A stretch of 64,000 bases of DNA, from NCBI GenBank assembly GCA_018806985.1, contig JADANN010000434.1, positions 1,860,001 to 1,924,000 of the forward strand, in the 5' to 3' direction. Made by a program: the position numbers and the translations under genes. Source of the stretch: Angiostrongylus vasorum. Lineage: Eukaryota; Nematoda; Chromadorea; Rhabditida; Metastrongylidae. Below are positions 1-11,640 of this stretch, piece by piece (the first letter of the stretch is position 1; each line of letters starts with the position of its first letter). The notes beneath the pieces are model-generated. The model did no database searches. It saw nothing but the letters and a program-made list of their open reading frames with translations, and was not told the DNA's origin.

Positions 1-443
1 TCTATTCTTTTGTTATTGGAGGGTGCGACATGAACTACAAGAAGAGAAATGCTGCGACATGAGCAAACATTGAGGGTCTTCAGGTGCGCGGTTCCCGCTG
101 ACGGGTGATTTCTGATCACACCGATAGAGCAAAACCATGGCTGTAAAAAAGCAAGGCAAGAGAATGGGTTAATGTAGTGTATAGCATGTGAACACTGTGT
201 AAGGGTAATTGCGAGTTCGAAACCAACTTTAGGACCTGAGCTACTATCATATCTCAGCATTCCTGTTGTACGCAACATTGCCGTAGGAACCACCGAGCTT
301 TCGAAGTATACCGAATTACAACAACCGTGAATCTCCTCCTCCCACAGATGGTGATATGATCACTTAAAGTGATGATGGGTACGACACTTATAGTGATGTT
401 AAATGATAAGCCGCGAAGGCAAAGCGTAGCGTTTGATCGTAAA

Positions 444-718
444 AAGGATAAAGCTCTCGGTGTTGATCAATCCCTGAGAGATGCGGCATGCATTCGACTT
501 CATTAAGCGTCGTTTGCAGGTGATTGAATGCATATCTGGCCTTTACAATGACTCGTGGTGGCCTATCGATGTATCGAGCAAGTGCTGTTATCCTTCCAAA
601 CAAGTCTGGTACCAATTTGCCGACCCCGGAGGGATGAAGGCTTGGTGAGCCATGGGGGCGGCGATTGATTCCACGTGTGTCTTGCAGGGCTTCTCCGACC
701 ACTGCGCCACACGAGCCC
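444..718 (-). repeat. Family A tRNA-derived SINE
   Basis: About 280-bp element. The head has an A-box-like TGGCGCAGTGGT and a B-box-like GATCGATCCC. The body includes GGCAAATTGGTACCAGAC and AGATATGCATTCAATCAC, and the tail ends GAGCTTTATCC. This copy marks one end of the left duplication arm. Confidence 0.75.
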
Positions 719-990
719 ATTACTCAAGTGAGCAAACTTATTTCTTTGCCTAGCGTACGCAATTTATTGATAAACGAGCTTAGAATAACTGACTTGATAC
801 ACAACTTCTACATAGAAATGACTGCTACGATGTAGAAAAGTTATGCTTCCCATTACTCCGTGAATTGTGGCAAGTAGTAAACAGTTTTGTGAACTTCAAA
901 TGTACACATGTAATTCCACCGAAGCCCAATCCTCTTGTGAAACTTTCTTCTCGAAATTGTGTAATATCATTAGTAGTATTTCCAAAGCCT

Positions 991-1373
991 TCCAACGGTT
1001 TACCGCCTCATCGTGGCTGGGAGGTGTTCCTGGGTGTCGGGGTGCGATGTACAGAGGGAGATTCATCCCCCGCTAGGGTCACCCAAGCTGAGGAGTCCGG
1101 CGTTTCCATCAGGAAGCCTAGCTAAGAGTAAACAAATACCAAGATGCACCACCGTCCTGGTATCAAAGTCGCATAGTGGCAAATCTCCCTCTGACCAAGA
1201 AGTGCTGCGACTTCCCGTGGTAGTGACGATCTGGGGCAGACTTTGGCTAGGCTGACCTCGGGATTCCAGGGAACCACAACGGCTTAACCAGAAAATCTCC
1301 GAAAAATGGAGATTGTGCTGGAGCCCGCGCAATCAGTGAGGGACGAACCATTCAAGTATCAAGTAAGTAAGTA
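991..1373 (-). repeat. Family B interspersed repeat (about 385 bp)
   Basis: The consensus begins ACTTACTTACTTGGATACTTG, includes CCTGGAATCCCGAGGTCAGC and CGCCGGACTCCTTCTCAGC, and ends CGGTAAACCGTTGGGAGG. No coding capacity is seen. Shared with 42651-43038 through the inverted duplication. Confidence 0.75.
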
Positions 1374-1482
1374 TTTTCAAAGAACGAAAAAAAAACAAGA
1401 AACCACAGCACATGCCCTAATGCATGGAGAAGTACGATTAAATAAAAACTTCCTTAAAGAAACGATCAGAAATGAGCAGCAC

Positions 1483-2705
1483 CTGTAATGATAGTAGCAA
1501 CTCCAAGTGCTTTACTGGCAAGTCCAACTCCAGATAACACCTAAATTGTAGAGACCTTATTGTTTCACTCATTGTGAACTTATATGAAAAGTTCCAAATC
1601 AAATTACCTGCGACCTCTGCAAGTCTGCGGCCCAGGGTTGTCGAGAATACTTCCAAGCACTTCGAAGACCGGCGAGAAGACTAGCAAGTGAGGCAAAGCC
1701 AAGGACTTAAAGAATGTATCTATGATTACGTATGAAGTAAAAGTTCAACTGTAACACAAACAAAAACTACGAGAAAAACAATGCCTGCGAAACAGGCGCC
1801 CAAAATATGCATAAATATGTACAGAAGTCCATTAACTTTTTAAAAAATTTTTTGTTTAGTAGGGTGCACATTTCTCCTACTTTTCCACAATAAAAATGTT
1901 GTTGGTCTTCTGAACCTACACGTCGTTCTTGGCAATCCTTTCAACGAGGCCCAGGTCTCGAAAAAGTGAATCAAACAGCTACGCAGAATTCCACCCAACA
2001 CGAAATTAACGTCCTCAAATGCGTCGTAATTTGTATATACCAGACTTCCGTTTAAAATCTCAAATTTTCGAACTTTTCTCTCCAATTCCTCCGTGTTGAA
2101 TATAACATTATAGAGAAAAAATACGTATCCTCAGAGCAATAAGGCAAAGTCTTCTCTATAAGTACGCCGAGCCACTGATCCTCTAGAGCTCCAGTTGCTC
2201 AAAAATCAACGGCAGTCGTGGACAAACTAGCGACGTATCGGACTTTAAAGCACGAACTTTGTTCTCATTTTGAGTAAGGGCAGCTAGCCTAGAATGTTAG
2301 ATGGTCCTAAAAACCAGTATTGAGCGGTTAAGTAGTCTACCAACTGAGACGAAGACAAAACTATCGAGCACTGCTTCTAGATCCCTGACTACTTTGTGGC
2401 TTATTTCTCTTTTCTACATTGTTTCAGTGAAAACTGAGAACGACCAAATAGGTGCTGTCCCAGTAAAAGCACTGCTTGTACATAACAAGAATCGAGTTTC
2501 ACTTTGCTCAGAACACTAGACAATCCAGGGAAATGTAATGAACAAAACCATGACCACACTTACTTCCCTTCACAACAGTGGGAGATACCGAAGTAGAATC
2601 TACTTTATTGGCTACAAGTGCAGCCGAATGTAAAGCAGCAGCCGTAACACTGACAGCTACTAAGCTAGCACTGGTCGGATTGTTCTGCCGTTGTACATCA
2701 CCCAT
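1483..2705 (-). pseudogene. TMEM242 partial copy (exons 1-3 only)
   Basis: On the minus strand, exon 1 (2705-2564), exon 2 (1705-1608) and exon 3 (1540-1483) keep the lengths, phases and splice sites of the right copy. They carry only a few changes: Gln to Arg, Gly to Val and Arg to Leu in exon 1. Exon 4, with the second membrane helix and C-terminus, lies outside the duplicated segment. Any transcript would therefore be truncated or run into flanking repeats. Confidence 0.8.
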
Positions 2706-3116
2706 ATACAATCAGAGGTCAGACCCCTAGAAATACAGTCCAAATGTATGGTCAGATCACGAATTCACAAAATCCGTACGATAGTGATGATGAACAAAAC
2801 GTAAAGTAGAAGGATAGAAGACACCGAATATATAAAATCTTGCGCTGAAAGTACTAAGATTTATTTAATACACAAAAATGTCAACAAAAAAGCCAAACTT
2901 TAACAAAGGCAAATAACGGTCGATCCCAAATATGAGATGCTGTGGTGAATGAAACGAGAACAGACCATGTGGTCTGTATGTTAAACACACGATTTGATCA
3001 TGTGTAAGGGATTACGACTTTTTAGATGAATGACATAACGCAGGCAAAGGAAGGAACCTTCTTCGTTTTTCTTCGTGAAAATCAAGAATGACGTCAAAAA
3101 CGGAATAGAAAACACG

Positions 3117-3500
3117 ATGCAGTCAACGTTACTCCCACTATTCGGTGTCGCTCAGTGAATCGCTGCTAGGAGTGCGAGACCTCTTCCTGTCTTTCTTTCT
3201 CCTTTCCTTCTTGTGCTTTCTAGACTTCTTCTCCTTCTTTGGTTTCCTTTCATAATAAAAACGTCATCGCTATATCGACGGAAGTGTTTCTTTCTCTTCT
3301 TCCTTCAATATATTTTTGACATTACGTCAGCAGTTCTGTCGGGTAAATATGAAGCCAGTAACAGCATTCGAGTTGTGTCTTGAAAAGGAAAAACAGCAAA
3401 ACAACAAACAAGGACACAACTTATAAAACAGAGAAAAGAATGAATGGATAGTGAAGTAAAGCCAACTTTAAATCTTCTTCAGAGTCGGAAGGACTTGGGC
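3117..3500 (-). pseudogene. SRRM1 3' fragment (exons 6-8), broken
   Basis: The minus strand repeats the end of exon 6 (AAACGAAGCCCAAGTCC...), exon 7 and exon 8 through the SLSDTE stop. Exons 7 and 8 are fused with no intron: the junction lies between 3206 and 3207, where the right copy has 636 bp. Exon 7 is one base short after GATGACG, giving a frameshift and premature stop. Exon 5 and most of exon 6 are deleted. No promoter or 5' exons remain, so it is a dead copy. Confidence 0.85.
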
Positions 3501-4003
3501 TTCGTTTGCGTTTGTGTTGCAAAACTGAACAACATTAATACTTCCCACCAATTCTATTGAAGCGTTAAGTATTTCTATCCTTTTTCAGCAAGCAAGCATA
3601 AGTAAAATGAGAAAGTAGAGAAGATTTGACAGGATTAGTTCTGATTTCCGCTTCGCACTTAATTTAGACGCTTGCATTTAGCCCTAAACCGATATGAACC
3701 ACTGAACGAAGATTCTATCTATAAATTTATAAAAATTCGCATGTTTCTCTACTACATGCGAATATATTCACCATAAAGCAGGAATAGAAAGAGAAAGAAG
3801 GAAAGCATAACATGTACAAGAAAGCGCGTCGTGAATATCGAAAACCGATAAGGAACCTCACATTAGTGACGTGCTGAGCTTATCACTATATAGCAGCAGC
3901 AAAAACCGATTTCAATCATAATATGGATAAAACTAGAACAGGTAAAATGAATTGGGCATTGTTCTGTACCTATCCTAACCTTACCATTACACCACATTAA
4001 ATA

Positions 4004-4265
4004 AAGGTCAAAGCTGTCGGCGTCGATCAATCCCTGAGGGACTGACTTCATTAAGCATCGTTGGAGGTGATTCAATGCATATCTTGCTTTTAAAATGACC
4101 CCGATGGCTTACCGATGTATCGAGCCAGTGCTGCTATTCTCCCAGAGAAGTCTGGCACCTATTTGCCGACCTCGGAGGGATCGCAAACTTGGTGAGCCAT
4201 TGGCGCGGGGAACGATTCCACGTGTGTGTTGCAGGGCGCCTCTGACCACTGCGCCACACGCGCCC
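4004..4265 (-). repeat. Family A SINE
   Basis: A full-length copy marking the other end of the left arm. It shares private changes (GGCAAATAGGT) with 37980-38242. Confidence 0.75.
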
Positions 4266-4329
4266 TATACTACTACAGTGGAAATCGCACATTAGGATTC
4301 ATAAAACTTTCTGGTGAATCAGAATCGGT

Positions 4330-5815
4330 TGCGTCTACAGTAGGAACTCCCTGACTATCCAGAGGTTCTGTGACTGCTTCCATCTCAACTGGGTCAAACG
4401 CCTTCTTTAAAGCTATAGAAATGAGACAAAGTGGTCTTTTGTAGTATGGCTATCATGGCTCTTGTTATCGTGTCAGTTTGGTCCATCGTACTAAATCGTT
4501 TTCGAAACCCTGCTTGCTCACATGGCTGCCTTTCGTCCAATCTCCCTGTCAATCCTGTTTAGTGGAAAATGACTCGAGTGAAAAGTATACATACGACAGA
4601 CAGCAAGTAGATTAGGCGATAGCCGCCAATTTTGCGGACGTCACCTTTCTTGAACAATAGCACGGCTTTGCTGGTCTTTCACTGAATTGCATTCAGACAG
4701 GTAACGTGTGAAGAACTGAGCCAGTATGTTTACAAGGACTTACGGAAGGTTCTCCAGGTGTTCAGATCTTATCCTGTGCGGACCTGATGCTGTTCGATTT
4801 TTCACCGATGGAATAGCATGTGGGGTTTCGGAAGGGAGAACAAATGATATGACATATCCATCCTCCTTTATTTCATATGACGGAAGGTGGACGTGGCTAT
4901 CGAAGAGATCTGAGTAGCATTCGTGAATGATTTTCTCCATTGCCTTTCTGGACGCTGCAACTATTCCGTCTCATCTTGGTCTTGTAATTGGGGAAGCTTC
5001 GGTGGGCCTTCCGAATGCTTTTCCCAACCTCCACAGCTTCGATCATAACTGCTGCTATTCTCTCTTTAAGATCTTTTTATCGCTTGTCTGCCTTATTTTG
5101 AAAGTTCAAACGTAAATTGGCGGTTGCCCGCAGCTCGTGCGATTCTACTCTGGTGTATCAGCTCGAGTGTTTCTAGAGGCAGAGTACCCTTGGTGACTTT
5201 CGAACTCTCAGCTTTCATAGCGTTAACGTGAAGATGTTGAATGAGCCGATCACATTCTTCGTCGATGTTATCGACAACGGCATCTTGCCAACAGCCAACT
5301 AATGAACTGAATAAGTCCAGTTTACGGTGGTTCTGGGACTTCGGTTTTTGAATTTAGCTGCTTTTTCTCCTTTCCGCGAGAAATAGAATCTTGTACGAAG
5401 GAGGCGGTGGTCTGATCCAGTCTAGAATTTTGAGATAACAGCGGCATCGGTAAGGCAAAGCCTTCTATTTACTATGATGTGGTCTATTTCGTTATGGTAC
5501 TCTCCACTGGGAGAGTATTCTTCGTCTTTGTTATCGAGAACGGCATCTTCCAAACAGCTGATTGACTAAATAGATCTCAGTTTGTGGTGGTTTTGGATGC
5601 TCATTTTTTGGATTTAGCTGCTTTTTATCCTTTCGGCGAGAAATGTAATCTTGCACGAAGGAGGCCATGGCCTGGTCTAATGCAGAATTTTAAGGGAAAC
5701 AACGATATCTGTAAGGCAAAACCTTCTATTTACTATGATGTGGTCTATTTCGCTATGATGCTCTCCATTAGGGACGCTCCCACGCCCAGCGTTGGGGAAG
5801 GGCTTTTATAATCAC
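4330..5815 (-). mobile_element. RTE-type LINE fragment (endonuclease linker and reverse transcriptase start)
   Basis: Read on the minus strand. The endonuclease end (EIDHIIVNRRFCLTDVAV...) is followed by the linker (YSDLFDSHVHLPSYEIKEDG...PSETPHAI, about 4940-4740). Then comes the RT beginning, with FKKGDV, RKIGG and PCEQAGFRK-like pieces (about 4700-4480). These match nematode RTE-1-like elements. Many stops and frameshifts make it dead. The endonuclease part is present twice in tandem (about 5290-5530 and 5530-5790). Confidence 0.8.
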
Positions 5816-6687
5816 GAGTTACCATGGATGGACTCGACCTATTTCGACATGAACAACGTTGTCAGTATTACTATATCGGCCTGCCTGAAACGATGTGATG
5901 GTTATTGAATTCGAATAAAACCAGCCACTCGACGGTGTGGGAAATTAGTTTGGCTGGCGGACGACCTTTCCCTTTAATCATGCGTGTGAATCAAAAGTGT
6001 CTGAAAAGCACTGGGAAAATACATTGAAGATCTTCAAGGATATGATAAAAGCAACATTCCATTTCTGCAGCAGTTCTTGTTTTCATGATCTGTTCCTCTC
6101 CTATCCATACCTGTTACTCACTTCTTCGACATACTTCAGACCTTTTGTCAACGGGTAGAACAAGAAATCTCATCAGTTCTCTCTCAGTGACTAGATGGAA
6201 AATATCACAGTATCCGAAGGCGAGGCACTGGAAAGGTAGAGTTTGACCCCCTACATTCCAGGATAGCCGTGCCACAACTCCGCTTCTGTTTCTTAAACGA
6301 TGCTGAAAAAATAAAAGTTTCTCATGAAAAAACTAAATACACTTGCACATCAAAAATTCGCAATAGTCCCATAGTCCCTTTTCGTTGGAATCATCAGTGT
6401 AGCCAGAGCAAAAGCTCTCGTTGAAAAAATAAGCAGCACGGTTGCAATTAACGTATTAAAGGAATAGCTCATTGTTATGGTGACAAATCTGCGTAATGTT
6501 GAAAGTAGACAACTCCAAAAAACAAAGCTGAAAAGCAGACTTCGAAATAAATGAACCTTTCTTCGTCAGGCAAACTTTTACTACTAGAGGACTAACGTTT
6601 CCACCTGTGGAAAAATTTGAATTGTCGCACTTTGGCCAGTAATTTGTGTTCAATTTGCGGGATGATTTTTGACCATAAAAGTTTTCA
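5816..6687. other. Gene-free stretch
   Basis: Between the LINE fragment and a family D SINE. I see no exon, repeat family or RNA gene here. Confidence 0.5.
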
Positions 6688-7090
6688 TAAGGAGCGGATA
6701 GCACAGTGGTAGTGATGTCCGTCATCACGAGCATGGTGCTAGTTCCATTCCGCTCCGGATCAACCTAGCCTCTCATCCCTCCGGGGTTGGGAAATTGGTA
6801 CCGGACTTGTCCAGGGAAAAAAATTCACTTTTTGAAACCCAATTAGAACGCTTTAACCCCGGCTATCTCGGGGCTACAGGGAGAATTGCTCGACGAGCAT
6901 TCTACAGGGATTCAAGATGAAATAGAAATCCTCAAGCAGAAACCGAATCCATACGTTAAAAGTTGGAAGGTATTCGTGGACAATGGATGCGAGAAAAAGA
7001 ATCGAATGTGAAGAGTGCTGGGATCTGCACAGTAGACGTGAAGACAGGTCATATGAAATAAAATTGAAAAAAACCTTTTCATAACAACAT
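6688..7090 (+). repeat. Family D tRNA-headed SINE
   Basis: The head AGCGGATAGCACAGTGGTAG (A box) and GCTAGTTCCATTCC (B box) leads into a body with GAAGAGTGCTGGGATCTGCA and a T-rich tail. About 400 bp. Confidence 0.65.
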
Positions 7091-7665
7091 CGTCGTAGCC
7101 ATGATAATCTTATTTGGAGAATATCGGAATAGGCCTGGAGTGACGAGAAGGACAATGGCGATGAAGGTGTTCATCCACGTGGAATGACGCGGACTTTGTT
7201 CAACTCTGTATTCGACAGTGCATGATACGAGCTTTGTTTTTTATGAATAGATGGCAGACACCATAACAATTTTTTTATATGCGCTATTTTTTCGGCTGGT
7301 TAATCGTCGTGTTATTAACTTTTTTTATGTCGTACTAATGAAACGATTGCAAATGTTACGTCCTCGTCAGAGCTCATGAATCAGACATCTCATTTCAACT
7401 GAGCAAGCGTTCGCTTCGAGGATCACTGACGTATAACATCTTCAAGCAAAAGCTTGACACAGAGACAAAAAAAAACGAAACAAATTTTCCACACAACGCC
7501 AGTTTAGCCCAAAAATACAAGTATTGCTTAGTATCTGAATAGTCCGCCTATTCTTGTTTTAATAACAAACACAGTGGAGGCTGATTTTCGATTTTTTAGA
7601 AAACATTTACCATTTCCTAAAAATGAGACAAATGTAAGTAATGTTCTAGTAGACCATGTTTACAT

Positions 7666-7942
7666 TAAAGGTTAAAGTTCTCGGCGTTGATCAATTCCTG
7701 AGTGATGCGCGATGCATTCCACTTCATCAAGCATCGTTGGAGGTGATTTAATGCATATTTGACCTTTACAATGACTCGCGGTAGCTTAGATGTATCGAGC
7801 CAGTGCTGCTATCCGCCCAGACAAGTCTGGTACCAATGTGCCGACACCGGATGGTTGGAGGGCTTGGTGGGCCATGGGCGCGAGGATCGATTCCACGTGT
7901 GTGTCGCAGTGGCGCCTCCAACCACTGCGCCACATGAGCCCC
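7666..7942 (-). repeat. Family A SINE
   Basis: Full-length copy with tRNA-like head and ATGCATTCAA-type body. Confidence 0.75.
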
Positions 7943-8072
7943 GTATGTCTACATTAGTTGGTTTATTCCTTCGGCCAGCAACTATGATAGAAGAGCACTC
8001 TATTTTTATGATCTGATCAGAATTTTTCTTATTAAATAGTACTGCTTTAGTCATCCTTCTCTAATGACTTAC

Positions 8073-8601
8073 TGGTATTCTGAGATGCCGTCAGAGTTTT
8101 TTCTCTGATTCAACGGAATATATTCGGAGATGGTCTGATCTGCTTTAAAAAAAGCGCGTCAGGTTCTCCCATCAAGCTTTCCTCAACAACCTTTTCACGA
8201 AGGATTTTATCCGATGTATTCATGTTACAAACAATTTGTTCGTTTTTTTTCTTTTTTCGGTGCGATGGCGGTTCTTAAGCACCTGGATGATTTTAATGCG
8301 AGTTGTGCTCCTCGAAATTTTCGTCTTCAGCTAGTGCATTTCATCGCCAATTGCGAAAATTTCGCAAATGACTACAGAATACATGCTCAGCTTCCATGAT
8401 TTCCTTCAGAACCGTTCCGTGAAAGCGGTCATTCTCATTCATAAAAGCGATTAGATGGAGCCAAGCTAGCATTTTGCCACTCGCTGTCATGAATTCGATC
8501 CAGCAATTAAAAAAAGTCACGTTTAAAAAAATATTACGTGACAATTCAGCCAATTCACAAAATTTTGTTGTAAACCAGAATCGATCGAAGTGGTTTGGCA
8601 A
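8073..8601 (-). pseudogene. Decayed coding sequence of unknown family
   Basis: The minus strand reads MTASGKMLAWLHLIAFMNEN...EIMEAEHVFCSHLRNF (from 8601), then stops. It resumes at an ATG (8223) as MNTSDKILREKVVEESLMGE..., and after a frame change at a T7A3 run as KADQTISEYIPLNQRKN, to a GTAAGT donor at 8073. The coherent peptide pieces across stops and a homopolymer frameshift suggest an old gene or transposase. I do not recognise it. Confidence 0.3.
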
Positions 8602-8627
8602 TAAGTAGAATAGTCCTCAGATAATCA

Positions 8628-8740
8628 CAATGGTGCTAAGATATTTGCAAAACTCCGGACCGCAGGTGTGTGAGTTGAGGAACGAACACGCTATAACCAT
8701 TTGCATGCAAAGGTTGACTCCGTTCATATTTTCTTGGATT
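8628..8740 (+). repeat. Family C repeat fragment
   Basis: GCTAAGATATTTGCAAAACT, then CCGGACCGCAGGTG and part of the core. Confidence 0.55.
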
Positions 8741-9094
8741 TTGTCGAGTTCTCAAAAGCAATATTAAGGCTAAAAATCCATGTCTAGTCCAGTACTGGTG
8801 AAACCTGTTGCTCTATGTAAATGTGCCCTTTGACTAAGAAACTCGTTACCAGTACGAAACAAGCTCATCTACGAGAAATGTATTATTTTTACAGATAACA
8901 TTTTTTATTGGTGGATCACAGGGTACGAAAAGCACCTTTAGAACTGCTGAGAAGGAAAGAGAAAAGTCGTTCACAATCATATTGAGTTGACATTCTTAGG
9001 TTAAACTGCATACTATGAATGATTTCAACAATCAATGAAATCACACCGATGCTGAGATAATTTTAACTTATTATGCCTACACTTTTTAATGGCA

Positions 9095-9615
9095 GGGTAT
9101 GTTGCGAAATATAACTTCAATGATGCTGAAATATTTGCAAAACTCCGGACCGCAGGTGCCTGCGGTGGGGAACGAACGCGCTATAACCCTTTCCGGGGGC
9201 TAACGCTTTCACCATAACACCATGCGGGTCTTTCGTTTTCCCTGTCTCTCAACTAGTTTTGTATTGATCACTGCCACCTGCAATCATCCGTCAAGAGGAT
9301 TGACCTGGGAAGCCCAAATTGACAACGAACCTAGTTAAGCTGATGAACCGAGGGACCTGCATGGGTTAACATTGTGATTTCGACTATAGCATCAGCTTAA
9401 CTGGGTTCGTTGCCGATTTGGCTTCCCAAGTCAGTACCACCGACGGGTGATTGCTGATGGCAATTATCAATACAAAAATAGCTCGAGAGTGGTGCGAAAC
9501 GAAGGACCCGCATGGCGCGATGGTGAAAGAGTTAGCCCCCGGAAGGGGTAGTAGCGCGTTCGTTGCCCACTGAAAACACCTGCTGTCCGGAGTTTTGCAG
9601 ATAGCACTCATTTTG
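9095..9615. repeat. Family C tRNA-like repeat, inverted pair
   Basis: Two family C copies head to head (about 9107-9310 and 9390-9610). The core, read inwards, has GGTGTAGTGG-type and GCGTTCGTTCCCCACC box-like signals. The outer ends carry ATATTTGCAAAACTCCGGAC. Confidence 0.7.
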
Positions 9616-10897
9616 GTTGTATCACATACACTACCGTGCTATGAAAAACAGTAATAGGCAGTGATCCAAAAAGTTAACGCAGTCCTCAAATATTTATGCC
9701 GCTAAAAATACTCAAAGAGATTTCCACAACACATCTTTCAAACTCCCGAACGCTCGCGATGTGCTCGTTTCAGTATAAAGTACTCGTTCGTGGTTTGATA
9801 GAAGCATCAAATAAAGCTATTCGTGTTTAAACAGATGCCTTACACAGCAGAGATCCATCTACAAACACAGCTGTAACAGATCAGGAATTCAACACTGCCA
9901 TCTGAAATCAGGACTAAATCTACCAGGAATCACCCGTATCCTCGAAAGAAATGTGGTAGAAAGGAACCTCAATCTGATTTACAACACTTGCAGCTGGTCG
10001 CAGTTCTATTGGAGGCAATAGCGTTGCTTAAGCGATAACACAGCAATGAGTAAAAGAAAGAACAAAATACCCACTAGTGTCTGTAAACTGAGTGGAACCG
10101 AAGATTTCCGAAATTTTCTCCGTCCTTATACAGTTTCCGCCTTTCCAGTACAAGCCACCACTTCCAGTTCTCGCAGTTCGGGAATCCTCGAGACGATCAG
10201 CTTACTTGGTTCTGATCGGATATATGAGCCATGATCTCCGATGTGGATGTGGCATTTATGATGGGTCCATCAGATTGAGGAAATCAGTACTATGTTAAAC
10301 TACGTGCGGAATTTACAGAGATATTAAAATGTGTGACAACGCTATCTATCAAAGAAAAAAATACTCGATGACAGTAGAACAACAAAACACATTTGAAAAA
10401 AGCATTTGCGGTTAGCATAAATTCGACGGATCATTTAGGAAACCATTCGGAGAAGATGAGCCCTCTCGTCGCTATTCTTGTTCTAGTGTTTGTGCGTTTG
10501 GTATTTTCCAGATATTATTATGACGTTTTGGTAGTAAGTGAAAGAATTTAATGAAATCTCTTCAGAAATCGCAGACCACTAGCTCTCAAGGAATAATTGA
10601 CCAAGGTTTTCACTTCATTTCATCAACCACTTTCAGATCTGTAATGTGGTTGTTCATACAGTATATTCCTCTATTTTGCAGAGTTCAAGTGCCATAGTGA
10701 GGACTCTCTTCTTACCATGCTTCTGAGATATGCAGCTGAGAGTGGACACAACGCTTTACGGTCTGTTCGGGTACTGGGTAATCTGGAACAGCGATTGTTA
10801 CCACGCTACAGGCGCCACTGCAAAAAGGTTTATTTCAGCATTTATTTATATTATTTTTTAAAGTGATCTTCTTTAGCTGATGCGAGGTTCGTATTAG

Positions 10898-11640
10898 GTC
10901 TTCGTTGTCGTTGTCGTTGTTGTTGGTGTTGTTGGTCGATGGCTGACGTTTCGGCGATTTCGCCTTCCTCAGAGCCTGGACGTATTTTTATATTAGAATA
11001 CTTTAATTATTCGGTGGAAAAGGCTAAAGTATTAATGAAGATCAGTGTTTTAAATAGATGGTGGGTTAGGATGCTACGGTCAAACTGAAAGGCTACTCAC
11101 CGTGATGTTATGAGTAGAACTGGCCCACGCCTTGTTCACGTGGGGTCGCGAGCACGACACACCCCAGGGTCAAAATATCATTTTGAAATAGGGCGCCAGG
11201 TCACGTGTGATAGTGAGGCATTCGTCTTTCCGGTTCATCTTTGTATTTTTGAAATTTATCCAAAACGCTTCCAAAAAGTTTTGCGCGTTGATGTTTTCGA
11301 CTCCTGCGCTAGGATCCGTACAGTCACTTCAAAATCATCGCCGTTGTGCTTTTTGTGCCCTATGCGTACCTAGAGGAGTGTTTTTGACGAATTTTAACTT
11401 TCCCATCTAGATGTTCTTTTTATGCGGACACAAAGTGGTCTACCCGTTTCTTCAATATATTCCTCACTGCATGCGTTACATGAGATCAAGTATATTGTAC
11501 CTGAACTTATGCAAAGATCCCGTTCCTTCAGGTGAAGATACTTCGTTGGGAAATCTTAGATTGAAAGGCAATGGGCGGCACCATGTTCAGTTATGGTACA
11601 CCATTGACGCCTTTGTAGAATGCATGTGATAAAAAAGCTG
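10898..11640 (-). mobile_element. Penelope-like element 3' fragment (GIY-YIG region)
   Basis: The minus strand matches, in order and spacing, the GIY-YIG C-terminal coding region of the element at 62759-63391, with frameshifts. A hammerhead-like motif lies at its 3' side (10941-10976), with a short CGTTGT/GTT-type repeat beside it. It sits inside the CAP-like gene remnant. Confidence 0.7.
10941..10976 (-). ncRNA. Hammerhead ribozyme-like motif
   Basis: On the minus strand: GGCT, CTGAGGA, A, GGCG-AAAT-CGCC, GAAAC, GTC, AGCC. Helix I (GGCU/AGCC) and helix II are perfect; helix III is minimal. It lies at the 3' side of a PLE fragment. Confidence 0.65.

Larger units (their letters stand above)
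443..4265 (-). repeat. Left arm of a large inverted segmental duplication
   Basis: Read on the minus strand this matches 37980-43585: a SINE, the SRRM1 3' exons and 3'UTR, TMEM242 exons 1-3, a family B repeat and a second SINE, in the same order. It is shorter than the right arm (3.8 versus 5.6 kb). It lacks the sequence matching about 38737-39770, about 90 bp of SRRM1 intron 6, and exactly SRRM1 intron 7. Both ends fall inside family A SINEs. Confidence 0.9.

Noticed and set aside
388..720. ORF beginning MGSCGAVV, resembling a Src myristoylation start
   Set aside because: It is the translation of a family A SINE head; the same string recurs at other copies. The true src-2 start is MGGCAGKR at 17924.
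11110..11410. Two plus-strand ORFs
   Set aside because: They are the antisense of a PLE GIY-YIG region, parallel to the minus ORF over 63079-63354.
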